A stretch of DNA of 5,430 bases from Pseudomonadota bacterium. GTDB lineage: Bacteria; Pseudomonadota; Gammaproteobacteria; Xanthomonadales; Rhodanobacteraceae. The translations under genes and the position numbers were made by a program. Numbering within the stretch: position 1 is the first letter of the stretch; the number at the start of each line of letters is the position of its first letter. Location: positions 1-5,430 of the forward strand of contig JAJZGE010000167.1 of the NCBI GenBank assembly GCA_021798675.1, given 5' to 3'. The notes beneath the pieces were generated by a model. That model worked only from the letters and a program-made list of their open reading frames with translations. It had not been told where the DNA came from and made no database searches. Positions 1-5,337 of this stretch are shown piece after piece.

Positions 1-32
1 CAGTGTCGTGATCCCGAGAGCAGGCTCCAAAC

Positions 33-36
33 GGAA
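33..36 (+). promoter_or_regulatory. Ribosome binding site of kmo
   Basis: A GGAA core lies 6 bases before the ATG at 43, a normal Shine-Dalgarno spacing, and supports that start. The 42 bases before kmo hold no recognisable promoter. An in-frame TGA at 9-11 could be the end of an upstream gene, but too little sequence is present to tell. Confidence 0.5.
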
Positions 37-42
37 CGCGAC

Positions 43-1452
43 ATGACGCAACGTCCTCGCATCACCCTGATCGGCGGCGGCCTGGTCGGCGCCCTGCAGG
101 CGCGGCAGCTGGCGCAGCACTGCTTCGCGGTCGAGGTGTTCGAGAAACGGCCCGATCCCCGCCGTGCGGGCTTCCTCGGCGGACGCTCGATCAATCTCGC
201 GCTGGCCGAACGCGGCTTGCAGGCCTTGCGTACGGCAGGGCTCGCCGAGACAGTGCTCGAGCACGCTGTAATGATGCGCGGGCGCATGGTGCATGCGCCG
301 GACGGCACCGGCGGGCTGCAACGCTACGGCGTGGACGACAGCGAGGTGATCTGGTCGGTGTCGCGCGGCGCGCTGAACATGCTGCTGCTGGACGCGGCCG
401 AGGCATCCGGCGTGCGCTTCCATTTCGGCCAGTCGCTGGCGAGCGCGGATTTCAGGCAAGGCCGCATCCAGCTGGCCGACGAATCCGGCGCCACGCGCGA
501 GCACGACGCGGGCCTGCTGATCGGCGCCGACGGTGCCGGCTCGGCGTTGCGCACGGCCATGAAACGGCATGCCGCATTGGGCGTGCGCATCGAGTCGCTG
601 GGTCACGGTTACAAGGAGCTGGAAATCCCCTGCGCCGACGCGTTGCCACCGGGTCTGCTGCGCGAGTCCGGCAACCAGGGCCGCTTCGCGATCGAACCGC
701 ATGCGCTGCACATCTGGCCGCGCGGCGGCTACATGTGCATCGCCTTGCCGAACGCCGAGGGCAGCTTCACGGTGACGCTGTTCCTGCCCGCCACCGGCGC
801 GCATCCCAGCTTCGCCACCCTGCCCGACGCCGCGGCGGCACGCGCGTTCTTCGCCGCGGACTTCCCCGACCTGCTGCCGCTGATCCCGCGCTTCGACGCC
901 GACTATGCCGGGCACCCGATGGGCACGCTGTCCACGCTCTACCTCGACCGCTGGCACCTCGACGGCCGCGCGCTACTGATCGGCGATGCAGCGCACGCCA
1001 TCGTGCCGTTCCACGGCCAGGGCATGAACTGCGGCTTCGAGGACACTGTCACGCTGACCGAACTGCTGGACGCTGAACCCGGCGACAGCGCCGGCGTATT
1101 CGCCGAGTTCCAGCGCATCCGCCAGCCGAACGCCGACGCGATCGCCGCGATGGCGCTGGAGAACTACGTGGAGATGCGCGACTCGGTGGCCGATCCGCAC
1201 TACCTCGCCAAGCGCGCGCTGGGCGCGAAGCTGGCCGAGCGCGCGCCGCGGCACTTCATGGCGCGCTACCGCTTGGTCACCTTCACCCACCTGCCCTACG
1301 CCTATGCGCTGGAGCGCGGCCGCCAGCAGGAGGCCTTGCTGGAGGAGATCCTGCGAGACTCGCCAGACCCGGGCGCCATCGACCTCGACGCGGCGGCACG
1401 CATGCTGCAAGCTCGGCTTTCGCCCTTGCCCACGCAGCTACGCCATGAATGA
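43..1452 (+). CDS. kmo: Kynurenine 3-monooxygenase (FAD-dependent)
   Basis: Probable enzyme that hydroxylates L-kynurenine to 3-hydroxykynurenine using NADPH and O2, in the kynurenine route of tryptophan breakdown. The 469-residue length fits bacterial KMO. The sequence shows an N-terminal FAD Rossmann motif GGGLVGAL (residues 11-18) with an acidic E34 at the end of strand 2. It also has the KMO-typical GRSINLALAERG (47-58), the second FAD motif GADGAGSALR (161-170), GHGYKELEIP (187-196), and the FAD-ribityl segment GDAAHAIVPFHGQGMNCGFED (from residue 314). The C-terminal part keeps NYVEMRDSV (374-382) and the VTFTHLPYA stretch (412-420) seen in KMO. The start at 43 leaves the Rossmann fold directly after about 6 residues and has a GGAA ribosome site. 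The last 8 bases overlap the DUF3293 gene, implying one transcript. Other group A flavin hydroxylases are less likely because several KMO-specific motifs are all present. I see no damage to the gene. Confidence 0.95.
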   Translation: MTQRPRITLIGGGLVGALQARQLAQHCFAVEVFEKRPDPRRAGFLGGRSINLALAERGLQALRTAGLAETVLEHAVMMRGRMVHAPDGTGGLQRYGVDDSEVIWSVSRGALNMLLLDAAEASGVRFHFGQSLASADFRQGRIQLADESGATREHDAGLLIGADGAGSALRTAMKRHAALGVRIESLGHGYKELEIPCADALPPGLLRESGNQGRFAIEPHALHIWPRGGYMCIALPNAEGSFTVTLFLPATGAHPSFATLPDAAAARAFFAADFPDLLPLIPRFDADYAGHPMGTLSTLYLDRWHLDGRALLIGDAAHAIVPFHGQGMNCGFEDTVTLTELLDAEPGDSAGVFAEFQRIRQPNADAIAAMALENYVEMRDSVADPHYLAKRALGAKLAERAPRHFMARYRLVTFTHLPYAYALERGRQQEALLEEILRDSPDPGAIDLDAAARMLQARLSPLPTQLRHE

Positions 1453-1852
1453 GTTCCTGCTCGAAGACTTCCGCAACACTACCTATCACGTGGTGCTCGA
1501 CACGGTGCGCTGGGCGGCGATCCGCATCGACCTGCCGTTGCCGGCCGAACTGGCCGCCATCGCCGGCACACGCCCGTGGGGCTTCATCACCGCGTGGAAT
1601 CCACAGGCGCGGCGTCGCCCGCAGGCGGACAACCTTGCCGCCCAGCAGGCGCTGGTGGATGCGCTGGACCGGCTGCCGCAAGTCGCGGTGTACCCGGCGA
1701 TCGGCGTGGGCCAGACCGGCTGGAGCGAACCCAGCCTGTTCGTGATCGGTGTCGACGTGCCCACGCTGGACGCGCTGATGCGTGAACACGCCCAGCTGTC
1801 CTACGTGCACGGCGAGGCCGACGGTCCCGCCGAGCTGCGCATGCTGGCATGA
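1445..1852 (+). CDS. DUF3293 domain-containing protein, function unknown
   Basis: A 135-residue soluble protein with no signal peptide or membrane segment, so probably cytoplasmic. It resembles the DUF3293 family: a short beta/alpha N-terminus, then WGFITAWNP (residues 45-53), a conserved Asn in the ADNLAAQQAL helix (61-70), YPAIGVGQTGWSEPSLFVIG (83-102), and a final helix-strand unit with a helix at 105-115. No catalytic residues are known to me for this family. The ATG at 1445 was chosen because the family fold begins almost at once after it; the frame is open further upstream, but only as a shadow of kmo. No Shine-Dalgarno precedes it. The start lies inside the last codons of kmo (8-base overlap), so translation is probably coupled to kmo. 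A 58-base spacer separates it from ccmA. Family assignment is from remembered motif pattern; any role with kynurenine metabolism is inference from position only. Confidence 0.82.
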   Translation: MNEFLLEDFRNTTYHVVLDTVRWAAIRIDLPLPAELAAIAGTRPWGFITAWNPQARRRPQADNLAAQQALVDALDRLPQVAVYPAIGVGQTGWSEPSLFVIGVDVPTLDALMREHAQLSYVHGEADGPAELRMLA

Positions 1853-1910
1853 CCGCAGCGGCAGCGCGCCGCATGGACAAGTTCGCCGGGCATTGCGGAA
1901 AATGCGGCAG

Positions 1911-2540
1911 ATGACCGCAGCCGCCACTCCCCTGCTCGAAGCGCTTCGCCTGAGCTTCCATCGCCAGGACGAGCCGGTGTTCGCGCCGCTGGATTTCCGG
2001 CTGCACGCGGGCGAACTGGCGCTGGTCGAAGGCGACAATGGCAGCGGCAAGACCACCTTGCTGCGCCTGCTGGCCGGCCTGCTGCACGCAAGCGAAGGCG
2101 AACTGCGTTGGCGCGGCGGCCCCTGGCAGCACGACGCCTGTGCCAACGAGATCCTCTTCCTCGGCCACCAGCTCGGCCAGAAACATGACCTGAGCGCGCG
2201 CGAGAACCTGGCCTTCGCCGTCGGCCTGCACGGTTGCCGCGACGGCGTCTCGGCGGATGCGGTGCTGGACGAGGTGGGCCTGTCCGGTTACGGGGACGAG
2301 CCGCTGCGGCGCCTCTCCGCGGGACAGAAGAAGCGCGCCGCGCTGGCGCGCCTACTGCTGCTGCCGGCGACGCTGTGGTTGCTGGACGAGCCCTACGCGA
2401 ACCTCGACCGGCATGGCATCGCACTGGTCAACCGGTTACTGGAGCGACACGTGGCGGATGGCGGCGCAGCACTGGTGAGCAGCCATGGGGCCGTAGGATT
2501 CCATGGCGGGGAGCCGCAGCGGATACGCATGCATGGGTAA
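1911..2540 (+). CDS. ccmA: Heme exporter/cytochrome c biogenesis ATP-binding protein CcmA
   Basis: ATPase subunit of the CcmAB complex, which works on the cytoplasmic face. With CcmC and CcmD it uses ATP to release heme-loaded CcmE for cytochrome c assembly. The 209-residue protein is close to the usual CcmA size and shows all ABC motifs: Walker A GDNGSGKTT (residues 41-49), a Q-loop region LGHQLGQK (84-91), signature LSAGQKKRAALARL (135-148), Walker B LWLLDE (155-160), D-loop NLD (164-166), and H-loop His192 in SSHGA. The LGHQ and LSAGQ forms are typical of CcmA rather than general ABC ATPases. I chose the ATG at 1911, with GGAA at 1897-1900; an in-frame ATG at 1902 is possible but sits too close to that site. 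The open frame back to 1782 overlaps the DUF3293 gene and is not family-like. The tail after the H-loop is short and ends RIRMHG. ccmB follows only after an unusual 417-base gap. Confidence 0.93.
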   Translation: MTAAATPLLEALRLSFHRQDEPVFAPLDFRLHAGELALVEGDNGSGKTTLLRLLAGLLHASEGELRWRGGPWQHDACANEILFLGHQLGQKHDLSARENLAFAVGLHGCRDGVSADAVLDEVGLSGYGDEPLRRLSAGQKKRAALARLLLLPATLWLLDEPYANLDRHGIALVNRLLERHVADGGAALVSSHGAVGFHGGEPQRIRMHG

Positions 2541-2644
2541 GCGTGTTCGCAAGAATTTTTCCGCCGTTGCAGACAAACTTGGCAGCGACGGACCTTCGTT
2601 CGCCGGCCACCAGCAGGCATGCGGTTTCGGACATGCGTGCCAAT

Positions 2645-2680
2645 CCCCGCTCCCTTCCGGGGAGAGCGCCAGGGTGAGAG
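2645..2680. repeat. Short palindromic extragenic repeat-like unit
   Basis: A pyrimidine arm and a purine arm face each other: CTCCC at 2650-2654 pairs with GGGAG at 2660-2664. CGCT (2648-2651) and AGCG (2665-2668) allow an outer extension with a two-base bulge. It is followed by GCCAGGGTGAGAG. From memory, units of the form CTCCC...GGGGAGAG...CAGGGTGAG recur between genes in many GC-rich proteobacteria, including Xanthomonadales. Only one copy is in this window, so its repetitive nature is not shown by the sequence given. Confidence 0.5.
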
Positions 2681-2709
2681 GTGGGTGCCCGCGACAACCT
2701 CTCGCTTCC

Positions 2710-2768
2710 GCAACCTGGCTCGCCTGCGGCAGGCCTTCGGTCGCCTGCCAGCGCCCGAGCCAGCTTGC
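2710..2768 (+). repeat. Nested hairpin (13/13 arms, 12 pairs) with UUCG tip
   Basis: The outer arms at 2710-2722 and 2756-2768 pair at 12 of 13 positions (one C/C mismatch at 2714/2764). Inside them, GGCAGGC at 2728-2734 pairs perfectly with GCCTGCC at 2743-2749. The apical part contains CTTCGG (2735-2740), which as plus-strand RNA is the C(UUCG)G tetraloop. A second GCCTGC at 2722-2727 can also pair with GCAGGC at 2729-2734, so two inner folds compete. There is no T-run directly after it, so it is not a standard intrinsic terminator. It could be an extragenic palindrome, a processing or stability element for the ccm transcript, or an attenuator. Pairing is read directly from the sequence; function is unknown. 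Confidence 0.7.
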
Positions 2769-2794
2769 TTTGCCGGCGCAACGCAGGGCGCCCC

Positions 2795-2832
2795 AAAGAA
2801 AAAGCCCGATTCAATCCGCCGGAACTACGGGC
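2795..2832 (-). terminator. Possible intrinsic terminator reading on the minus strand
   Basis: Read on the minus strand, GCCCG (2832-2828) pairs with CGGGC (2808-2804) and is followed at once by TTTTTCTTT (2803-2795). The loop is long at 19 bases, with only a weak 3-bp inner helix (TCC 2815-2817 with GGA 2821-2823). The layout is that of a Rho-independent terminator, but the stem is short and no minus-strand gene lies upstream in this window. It may stop antisense transcription entering from ccmB, be a relic of a rearranged neighbour, or be chance. Confidence 0.35.
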
Positions 2833-2945
2833 AAGCCGTGTCGAGGAGGCTGGGCGGACTCCCGCCGCCACAAGCTTCCCAGTGGCCACTCTGCACCGTA
2901 TCCGGGCACCGGCGGGATGGATGCATCTACCTCTCGCGCAAGAAC

Positions 2946-2950
2946 GGAGG
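2946..2950 (+). promoter_or_regulatory. Ribosome binding site of ccmB
   Basis: A full GGAGG core lies 7 bases before the ATG at 2958. It is the strongest Shine-Dalgarno in the window and decides the ccmB start against the 113-codon in-frame open extension upstream. It also fits ccmB being translated independently of ccmA. Confidence 0.8.
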
Positions 2951-2957
2951 CGCCTGC

Positions 2958-3641
2958 ATGAGCGCCCCGCTCCCCCAAGCCTGTGCCGCCATGCTGCGGC
3001 GGGATCTCACGCTGGCCTGGCGGCGCCGCGGCGACCTGGCGATGCCGGTGCTGTATGCGGTGATCGTGGCGGTGCTGTTCCCGTTTGCGATCGGGCCGGA
3101 CTTGGCGCTGCTGCAGCGGATCGCCGGCGGCGTGGTGCTGGTAACGGTGTTGCTGGCGATGCTGCTGGCGCTGGACGGGATGTTCGCCAGCGACATCGAA
3201 GACGGCTCGCTGGAGCAACTGGTGCTGGCGCCGCAGCCGCTGGCCCTGATGCTGGGCATGAAGATCCTCGCGCACTGGATCACCACGGCCCTGCCGCTGC
3301 TCGTTATCGCTCCGCTGCTGGCTGGCATGCTGCATCTGCCCCTCCCGGCGATGCCTGCCCTGTTGCTGGCGCTACTGTTGGCGACGCCGCTGCTCAGCCT
3401 GCTCGGCGCGGTGCTGGTGGCGCTGACGGCCGGCACGCGGCGCTCTGGTATGCTGCTGGCCCTGATGCTGCTGCCGCTGTGCGTGCCGGTGGTGATCTTC
3501 GCGGCCGGCGCGGTGGCAGCCGCCCAGGAGGGCCTTCCGTGGTTCGCTCCGGTCGCTTGGCTGGCCGCCGCACTCGTCCTGGCCGTGGTGTTGGCGCCGT
3601 TGGCCTGCGCAGCGGCCTTACGTATTGCGCTGGATGCCTGA
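2958..3641 (+). CDS. ccmB: Heme exporter/cytochrome c biogenesis membrane protein CcmB
   Basis: Membrane subunit partnering CcmA in the complex that frees holo-CcmE from CcmC during cytochrome c maturation. It has 227 residues, near the usual size of about 220. A basic cytoplasmic N-terminus (LRRDLTLAWRRRGD, residues 13-26) precedes about six hydrophobic segments, near 28-46, 55-73, 104-124, 132-157, 164-188 and 197-221. The conserved CcmB loop FASDIEDGSLEQLVLAP lies at 76-92. The start at 2958 is set by GGAGG at 2946-2950 and by the family-like sequence beginning there. The frame is open 113 codons further upstream, but that part is low-complexity and overlaps the structured gap. The gene is flanked by long gaps on both sides (417 and 265 bases), unlike the compact ccmC-F genes. 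I see no frameshift or missing segment. Confidence 0.93.
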   Translation: MSAPLPQACAAMLRRDLTLAWRRRGDLAMPVLYAVIVAVLFPFAIGPDLALLQRIAGGVVLVTVLLAMLLALDGMFASDIEDGSLEQLVLAPQPLALMLGMKILAHWITTALPLLVIAPLLAGMLHLPLPAMPALLLALLLATPLLSLLGAVLVALTAGTRRSGMLLALMLLPLCVPVVIFAAGAVAAAQEGLPWFAPVAWLAAALVLAVVLAPLACAAALRIALDA

Positions 3642-3725
3642 GAGCCTGTTGATGCCCCCCCAAGTACCCCGCGTTGTCGTCGAGTGGCCGTCAGCTGCAG
3701 CGTGTGGCGCCGGACTGATCGGCCG

Positions 3726-3740
3726 TGCGGCCTGGCCGCA
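3726..3740. repeat. Perfect 15-base inverted repeat
   Basis: TGCGGCC and GGCCGCA are exact reverse complements around a single central T. As RNA the innermost bases could not pair, but a 6-bp stem with a triloop is possible. As DNA it resembles a dyad binding site, or part of an extragenic palindrome. It lies 167 bases before ccmC. Binding by any protein is not shown. Confidence 0.5.
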
Positions 3741-3890
3741 GGCAGCCGCATCCAGGCGTCCTCCCTCCGTCGTTGACCGGCGCCCGCCGTTCGCTGCTTC
3801 AAGCTGGGTCCGTCCACGGACTCGCCCTACCTCCCTTCGTTCCTCCACGGGCTGCGCGCAAGCCGATCACCGCGCGGGTACCTGGGGGAC

Positions 3891-3905
3891 ATGAGCAGGC
3901 CCTAG
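3891..3905 (+). other. Four-codon mini-ORF before ccmC
   Basis: ATG AGC AGG CCC TAG (Met-Ser-Arg-Pro-stop) follows a G-rich run (GGGGG at 3884-3888). It ends one base before the ccmC ATG at 3907, in a different frame. Its AGCAGG also forms the likely ribosome site of ccmC, 7 bases from the start codon. If used, it could couple or compete with ccmC initiation. The GGGGG run is only two bases from this ATG, which is too close for good initiation, so chance is quite possible. Confidence 0.25.
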
Positions 3906-3906
3906 C

Positions 3907-4665
3907 ATGTCCAAGTGGATTCCGCTCTGGTTGCACAAGCTCGGCTCGCCGCCGACGTTCTACCGCTTCGCCCGCACGGTACGACCGTGGGCAATGGGAC
4001 TGGCGCTGCTGTTCGGCGTGATCGGCCTGTACGGCGGGCTGGTGCTGGCGCCGCCGGATTACCAGCAGGGTGACGCCTACCGCATCATCTTCATCCACGT
4101 GCCGAGTGCGTGGATGAGCATGTTCGTCTACGCGATGATGGGCGTGTCCGGGTTCGTCGCGCTGGTATGGCGCATCAAGCTGGCCGAGGTGGTGGCGATG
4201 GAATCGGCGCCGATCGGCGCGGCCTTCACCTTCATTACCCTGGTCACCGGCTCGCTGTGGGGCAAGCCGATGTGGGGCACGTGGTGGACCTGGGATGCCC
4301 GGCTCACTTCCGAACTGGTGCTGCTGTTCCTCTACCTCGGCGTGATCGGGCTGTACCACGCTTTCGAGGATCGCCGGCAGGGCGCGCGCGCCGCGAGCTT
4401 CCTCGCCATCATTGGCATCATCAACGTACCGATCGTGCATTACTCGGTGGTCTGGTGGAACACGCTGCACCAGGGCACCACGGTGAACCTGTTCGGCCAC
4501 TCCAAGATGCCCTGGGAGATGCTCTGGCCGCTGCTGGCGATGACGCTGGCCACCAAGTTCTATTACGCGGCCAGCCTGTGCCGGCGCGCCGGCACGGACA
4601 TCCTCGCGCTGGAAGGCGGCAAGGACTGGGTGCGCGAGATCGCGCAGGCCGAGGCCGGCCGATGA
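3907..4665 (+). CDS. ccmC: Heme-handling protein CcmC (heme lyase for CcmE)
   Basis: Integral membrane protein of the heme-handling family that presents heme at the periplasmic face and attaches it to CcmE. It has 252 residues, typical for CcmC, with about six membrane segments. The tryptophan-rich WWD-type motif WGTWWTWDARLTSEL runs from 123 to 137. The two expected heme-ligand histidines are H64 in IIFIHVPSAW and H188 in WWNTLHQG, matching E. coli H60 and H184 with a constant offset of 4. The N-terminal LGSPPTFYRFA and GLVLAPPDYQQGDAYRI are also characteristic. The start at 3907 has AGG at 3897-3899 as a partial ribosome site. The stop overlaps the ccmD start in ATGA. CcmF shares the WWD motif but is far larger, so confusion is unlikely. 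Confidence 0.97.
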   Translation: MSKWIPLWLHKLGSPPTFYRFARTVRPWAMGLALLFGVIGLYGGLVLAPPDYQQGDAYRIIFIHVPSAWMSMFVYAMMGVSGFVALVWRIKLAEVVAMESAPIGAAFTFITLVTGSLWGKPMWGTWWTWDARLTSELVLLFLYLGVIGLYHAFEDRRQGARAASFLAIIGIINVPIVHYSVVWWNTLHQGTTVNLFGHSKMPWEMLWPLLAMTLATKFYYAASLCRRAGTDILALEGGKDWVREIAQAEAGR

Positions 4666-4856
4666 GCGCGCTGTCGCATTTCCTGGCCATGGGCGGCTAC
4701 GCAGCCTACGTGTGGCCGGCCTATGCCGTGTTCTTCGCGGTACTGGTCGCCGACAACGTGGCGCCGCGCCTGCGCCGCCGCCGCATCCTGCGCGAACTGC
4801 GCGAACGCCTGGCGCGGCAGTCGGCACGTGCGCGCCGCCCTCCTTCCAAACCCTGA
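4662..4856 (+). CDS. ccmD: Heme exporter small membrane protein CcmD
   Basis: A 64-residue single-span membrane protein that binds the CcmABC complex and is needed for release of heme-loaded CcmE. The N-terminus carries the family pattern [12 protein letters not shown] (residues 11-22), leading into one hydrophobic segment (about 13-33). A strongly basic cytoplasmic tail follows, with RLRRRR at 36-41 and helical Arg/Glu residues to about 57. The size is within the CcmD range but towards its longer end. The start codon overlaps the ccmC stop by 4 bases (ATGA), and GAGG at 4651-4654 lies 7 bases before it, so the start is well supported and coupled to ccmC. CcmD is poorly conserved in sequence; the call rests on the motif, topology and place between ccmC and ccmE. 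Confidence 0.93.
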   Translation: MSALSHFLAMGGYAAYVWPAYAVFFAVLVADNVAPRLRRRRILRELRERLARQSARARRPPSKP

Positions 4857-4869
4857 CAATGCCATGCCA

Positions 4870-5337
4870 ATGAACCCTACCCGCAAGCGCAGGCTCACCC
4901 TCGTGATCGTGGTCGCGGTTGCCGCCGCGCTGGCGATCGGCCTGGTGGTGTACGCCCTGCAGCAGAACATGAATTACCTGTTCACGCCCAGCCAGGTGCA
5001 GTCGGGACAGGCCGCGCAGTACAAGACCTTCCGCCTCGGCGGCATGGTCAAGGCCGGCTCGATCCAGCGCAGCAAGCACTCGCTCGAAGTCACCTTCACC
5101 GTGGTCGACGCCGATGGCGCGATGCCGGTGGAGTACACCGGCATCCTGCCCGACCTGTTCCGCGACAACCAGTCGGTGATCGCCACCGGCCACATGGATG
5201 GGGCCCGCTTCGTGGCCACCGAGGTGCTCGCCAAGCACGACGAGACCTACATGCCGAAGGAACTGAAGGACGCGATGGCCAAGGCGCACGCACAGGCGAA
5301 GGTGAAGCAGGCCATCGCGCAGGACAAGAGCCCATGA
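4870..5337 (+). CDS. ccmE: Periplasmic heme chaperone CcmE
   Basis: Membrane-anchored periplasmic chaperone that binds heme covalently from CcmC and hands it to the CcmF/CcmH ligase. The 155-residue protein has a basic start (MNPTRKRR), one uncleaved membrane anchor at about 9-30, then an OB-fold domain with FTPSQV (38-43), [12 protein letters not shown] (54-65), and [19 protein letters not shown] (89-107). The heme-binding motif is AKHDETYMP (121-129), with H123 as the covalent heme ligand and Y127 as the axial ligand; the usual form is HDENY, here HDETY. A flexible Lys/Ala tail rich in charged residues ends the protein. Two in-frame ATGs exist, at 4864 and 4870; 4870 gives the MNP start usual in the family. 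No Shine-Dalgarno is visible, so translation probably relies on coupling to ccmD, which ends 13 bases earlier. The end overlaps ccmF by 4 bases. Confidence 0.96.
   Translation: MNPTRKRRLTLVIVVAVAAALAIGLVVYALQQNMNYLFTPSQVQSGQAAQYKTFRLGGMVKAGSIQRSKHSLEVTFTVVDADGAMPVEYTGILPDLFRDNQSVIATGHMDGARFVATEVLAKHDETYMPKELKDAMAKAHAQAKVKQAIAQDKSP

Larger units (their letters stand above)
2541..2957. other. Long structured intergenic gap between ccmA and ccmB
   Basis: These 417 bases separate two genes whose products form one complex and which are usually adjacent. I see no credible gene on either strand. One plus-strand frame is open from 2619 straight into ccmB, but its translation is low-complexity, Arg/Pro/Ala-rich and unlike CcmB, and a strong ribosome site marks the ccmB start at 2958. 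The gap holds three structured units, listed separately (about 2645-2680, 2710-2768 and 2795-2832). It also has small palindromes: GGGCGCCC at 2786-2793, AGTGGCCACT at 2881-2890 and GATGCATC at 2920-2927. A run of five T at 2556-2560 follows ccmA, but the sequence before it has only a 3-bp stem, so I do not call a terminator. No promoter with clear -35/-10 boxes is visible. Confidence 0.75.
3642..3906. other. Intergenic gap between ccmB and ccmC
   Basis: The 265 bases have no recognisable gene. Open frames on both strands give Arg/Ala/Pro-rich shadow translations. The gap contains a C-run (3655-3661), the 15-base inverted repeat at 3726-3740, and a small hairpin GTCCG (3808-3812)/CGGAC (3817-3821) extended by one G-T and one G-C pair. 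It also has two near-identical pyrimidine-rich 10-mers, CTCCCTCCGT at 3761-3770 and CTCCCTTCGT at 3831-3840. No T-tract terminator or clear promoter is visible. Like the ccmA-ccmB gap, it is probably inserted or expanded extragenic sequence. Confidence 0.65.

Noticed and set aside
1902..1910. Alternative ccmA start three codons upstream
   Set aside because: In frame and possible, but the only GGAA is one base away from it, while 1911 has a workable spacing.
1283..2231. Overlapping minus-strand open frames opposite kmo end, DUF3293 and ccmA
   Set aside because: Translations are compositionally biased and the plus-strand genes here carry clear family motifs, so these are shadows.
2541..2560. 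Possible intrinsic terminator after ccmA (GCG/CGC stem and five T)
   Set aside because: The stem is only 3 bp and is separated from the T-run by five bases; a T-run alone is not enough.
2619..2957. In-frame open extension of 113 codons upstream of CcmB, giving a 340-residue product
   Set aside because: The added part is low-complexity, overlaps hairpins, is absent from CcmB proteins as I know them, and the start at 2958 has a strong GGAGG site.
3618..3894. Small open frames on both strands in the ccmB-ccmC gap
   Set aside because: The translations are Arg/Ala/Pro-rich without family motifs, and starts lack good ribosome sites.
4110..4661. Plus-strand open frame extending CcmD upstream through ccmC
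   Set aside because: It lies inside ccmC in another frame; CcmD proteins are small, and the ATGA overlap with GAGG at 4651-4654 gives a natural start at 4662.
3799..5289. Long minus-strand open frame (496 codons) opposite ccmC, ccmD and ccmE
   Set aside because: It is antisense to three well-recognised genes, His/Arg/Gly-rich and without recognisable domains. Long antisense frames are common in GC-rich genes.
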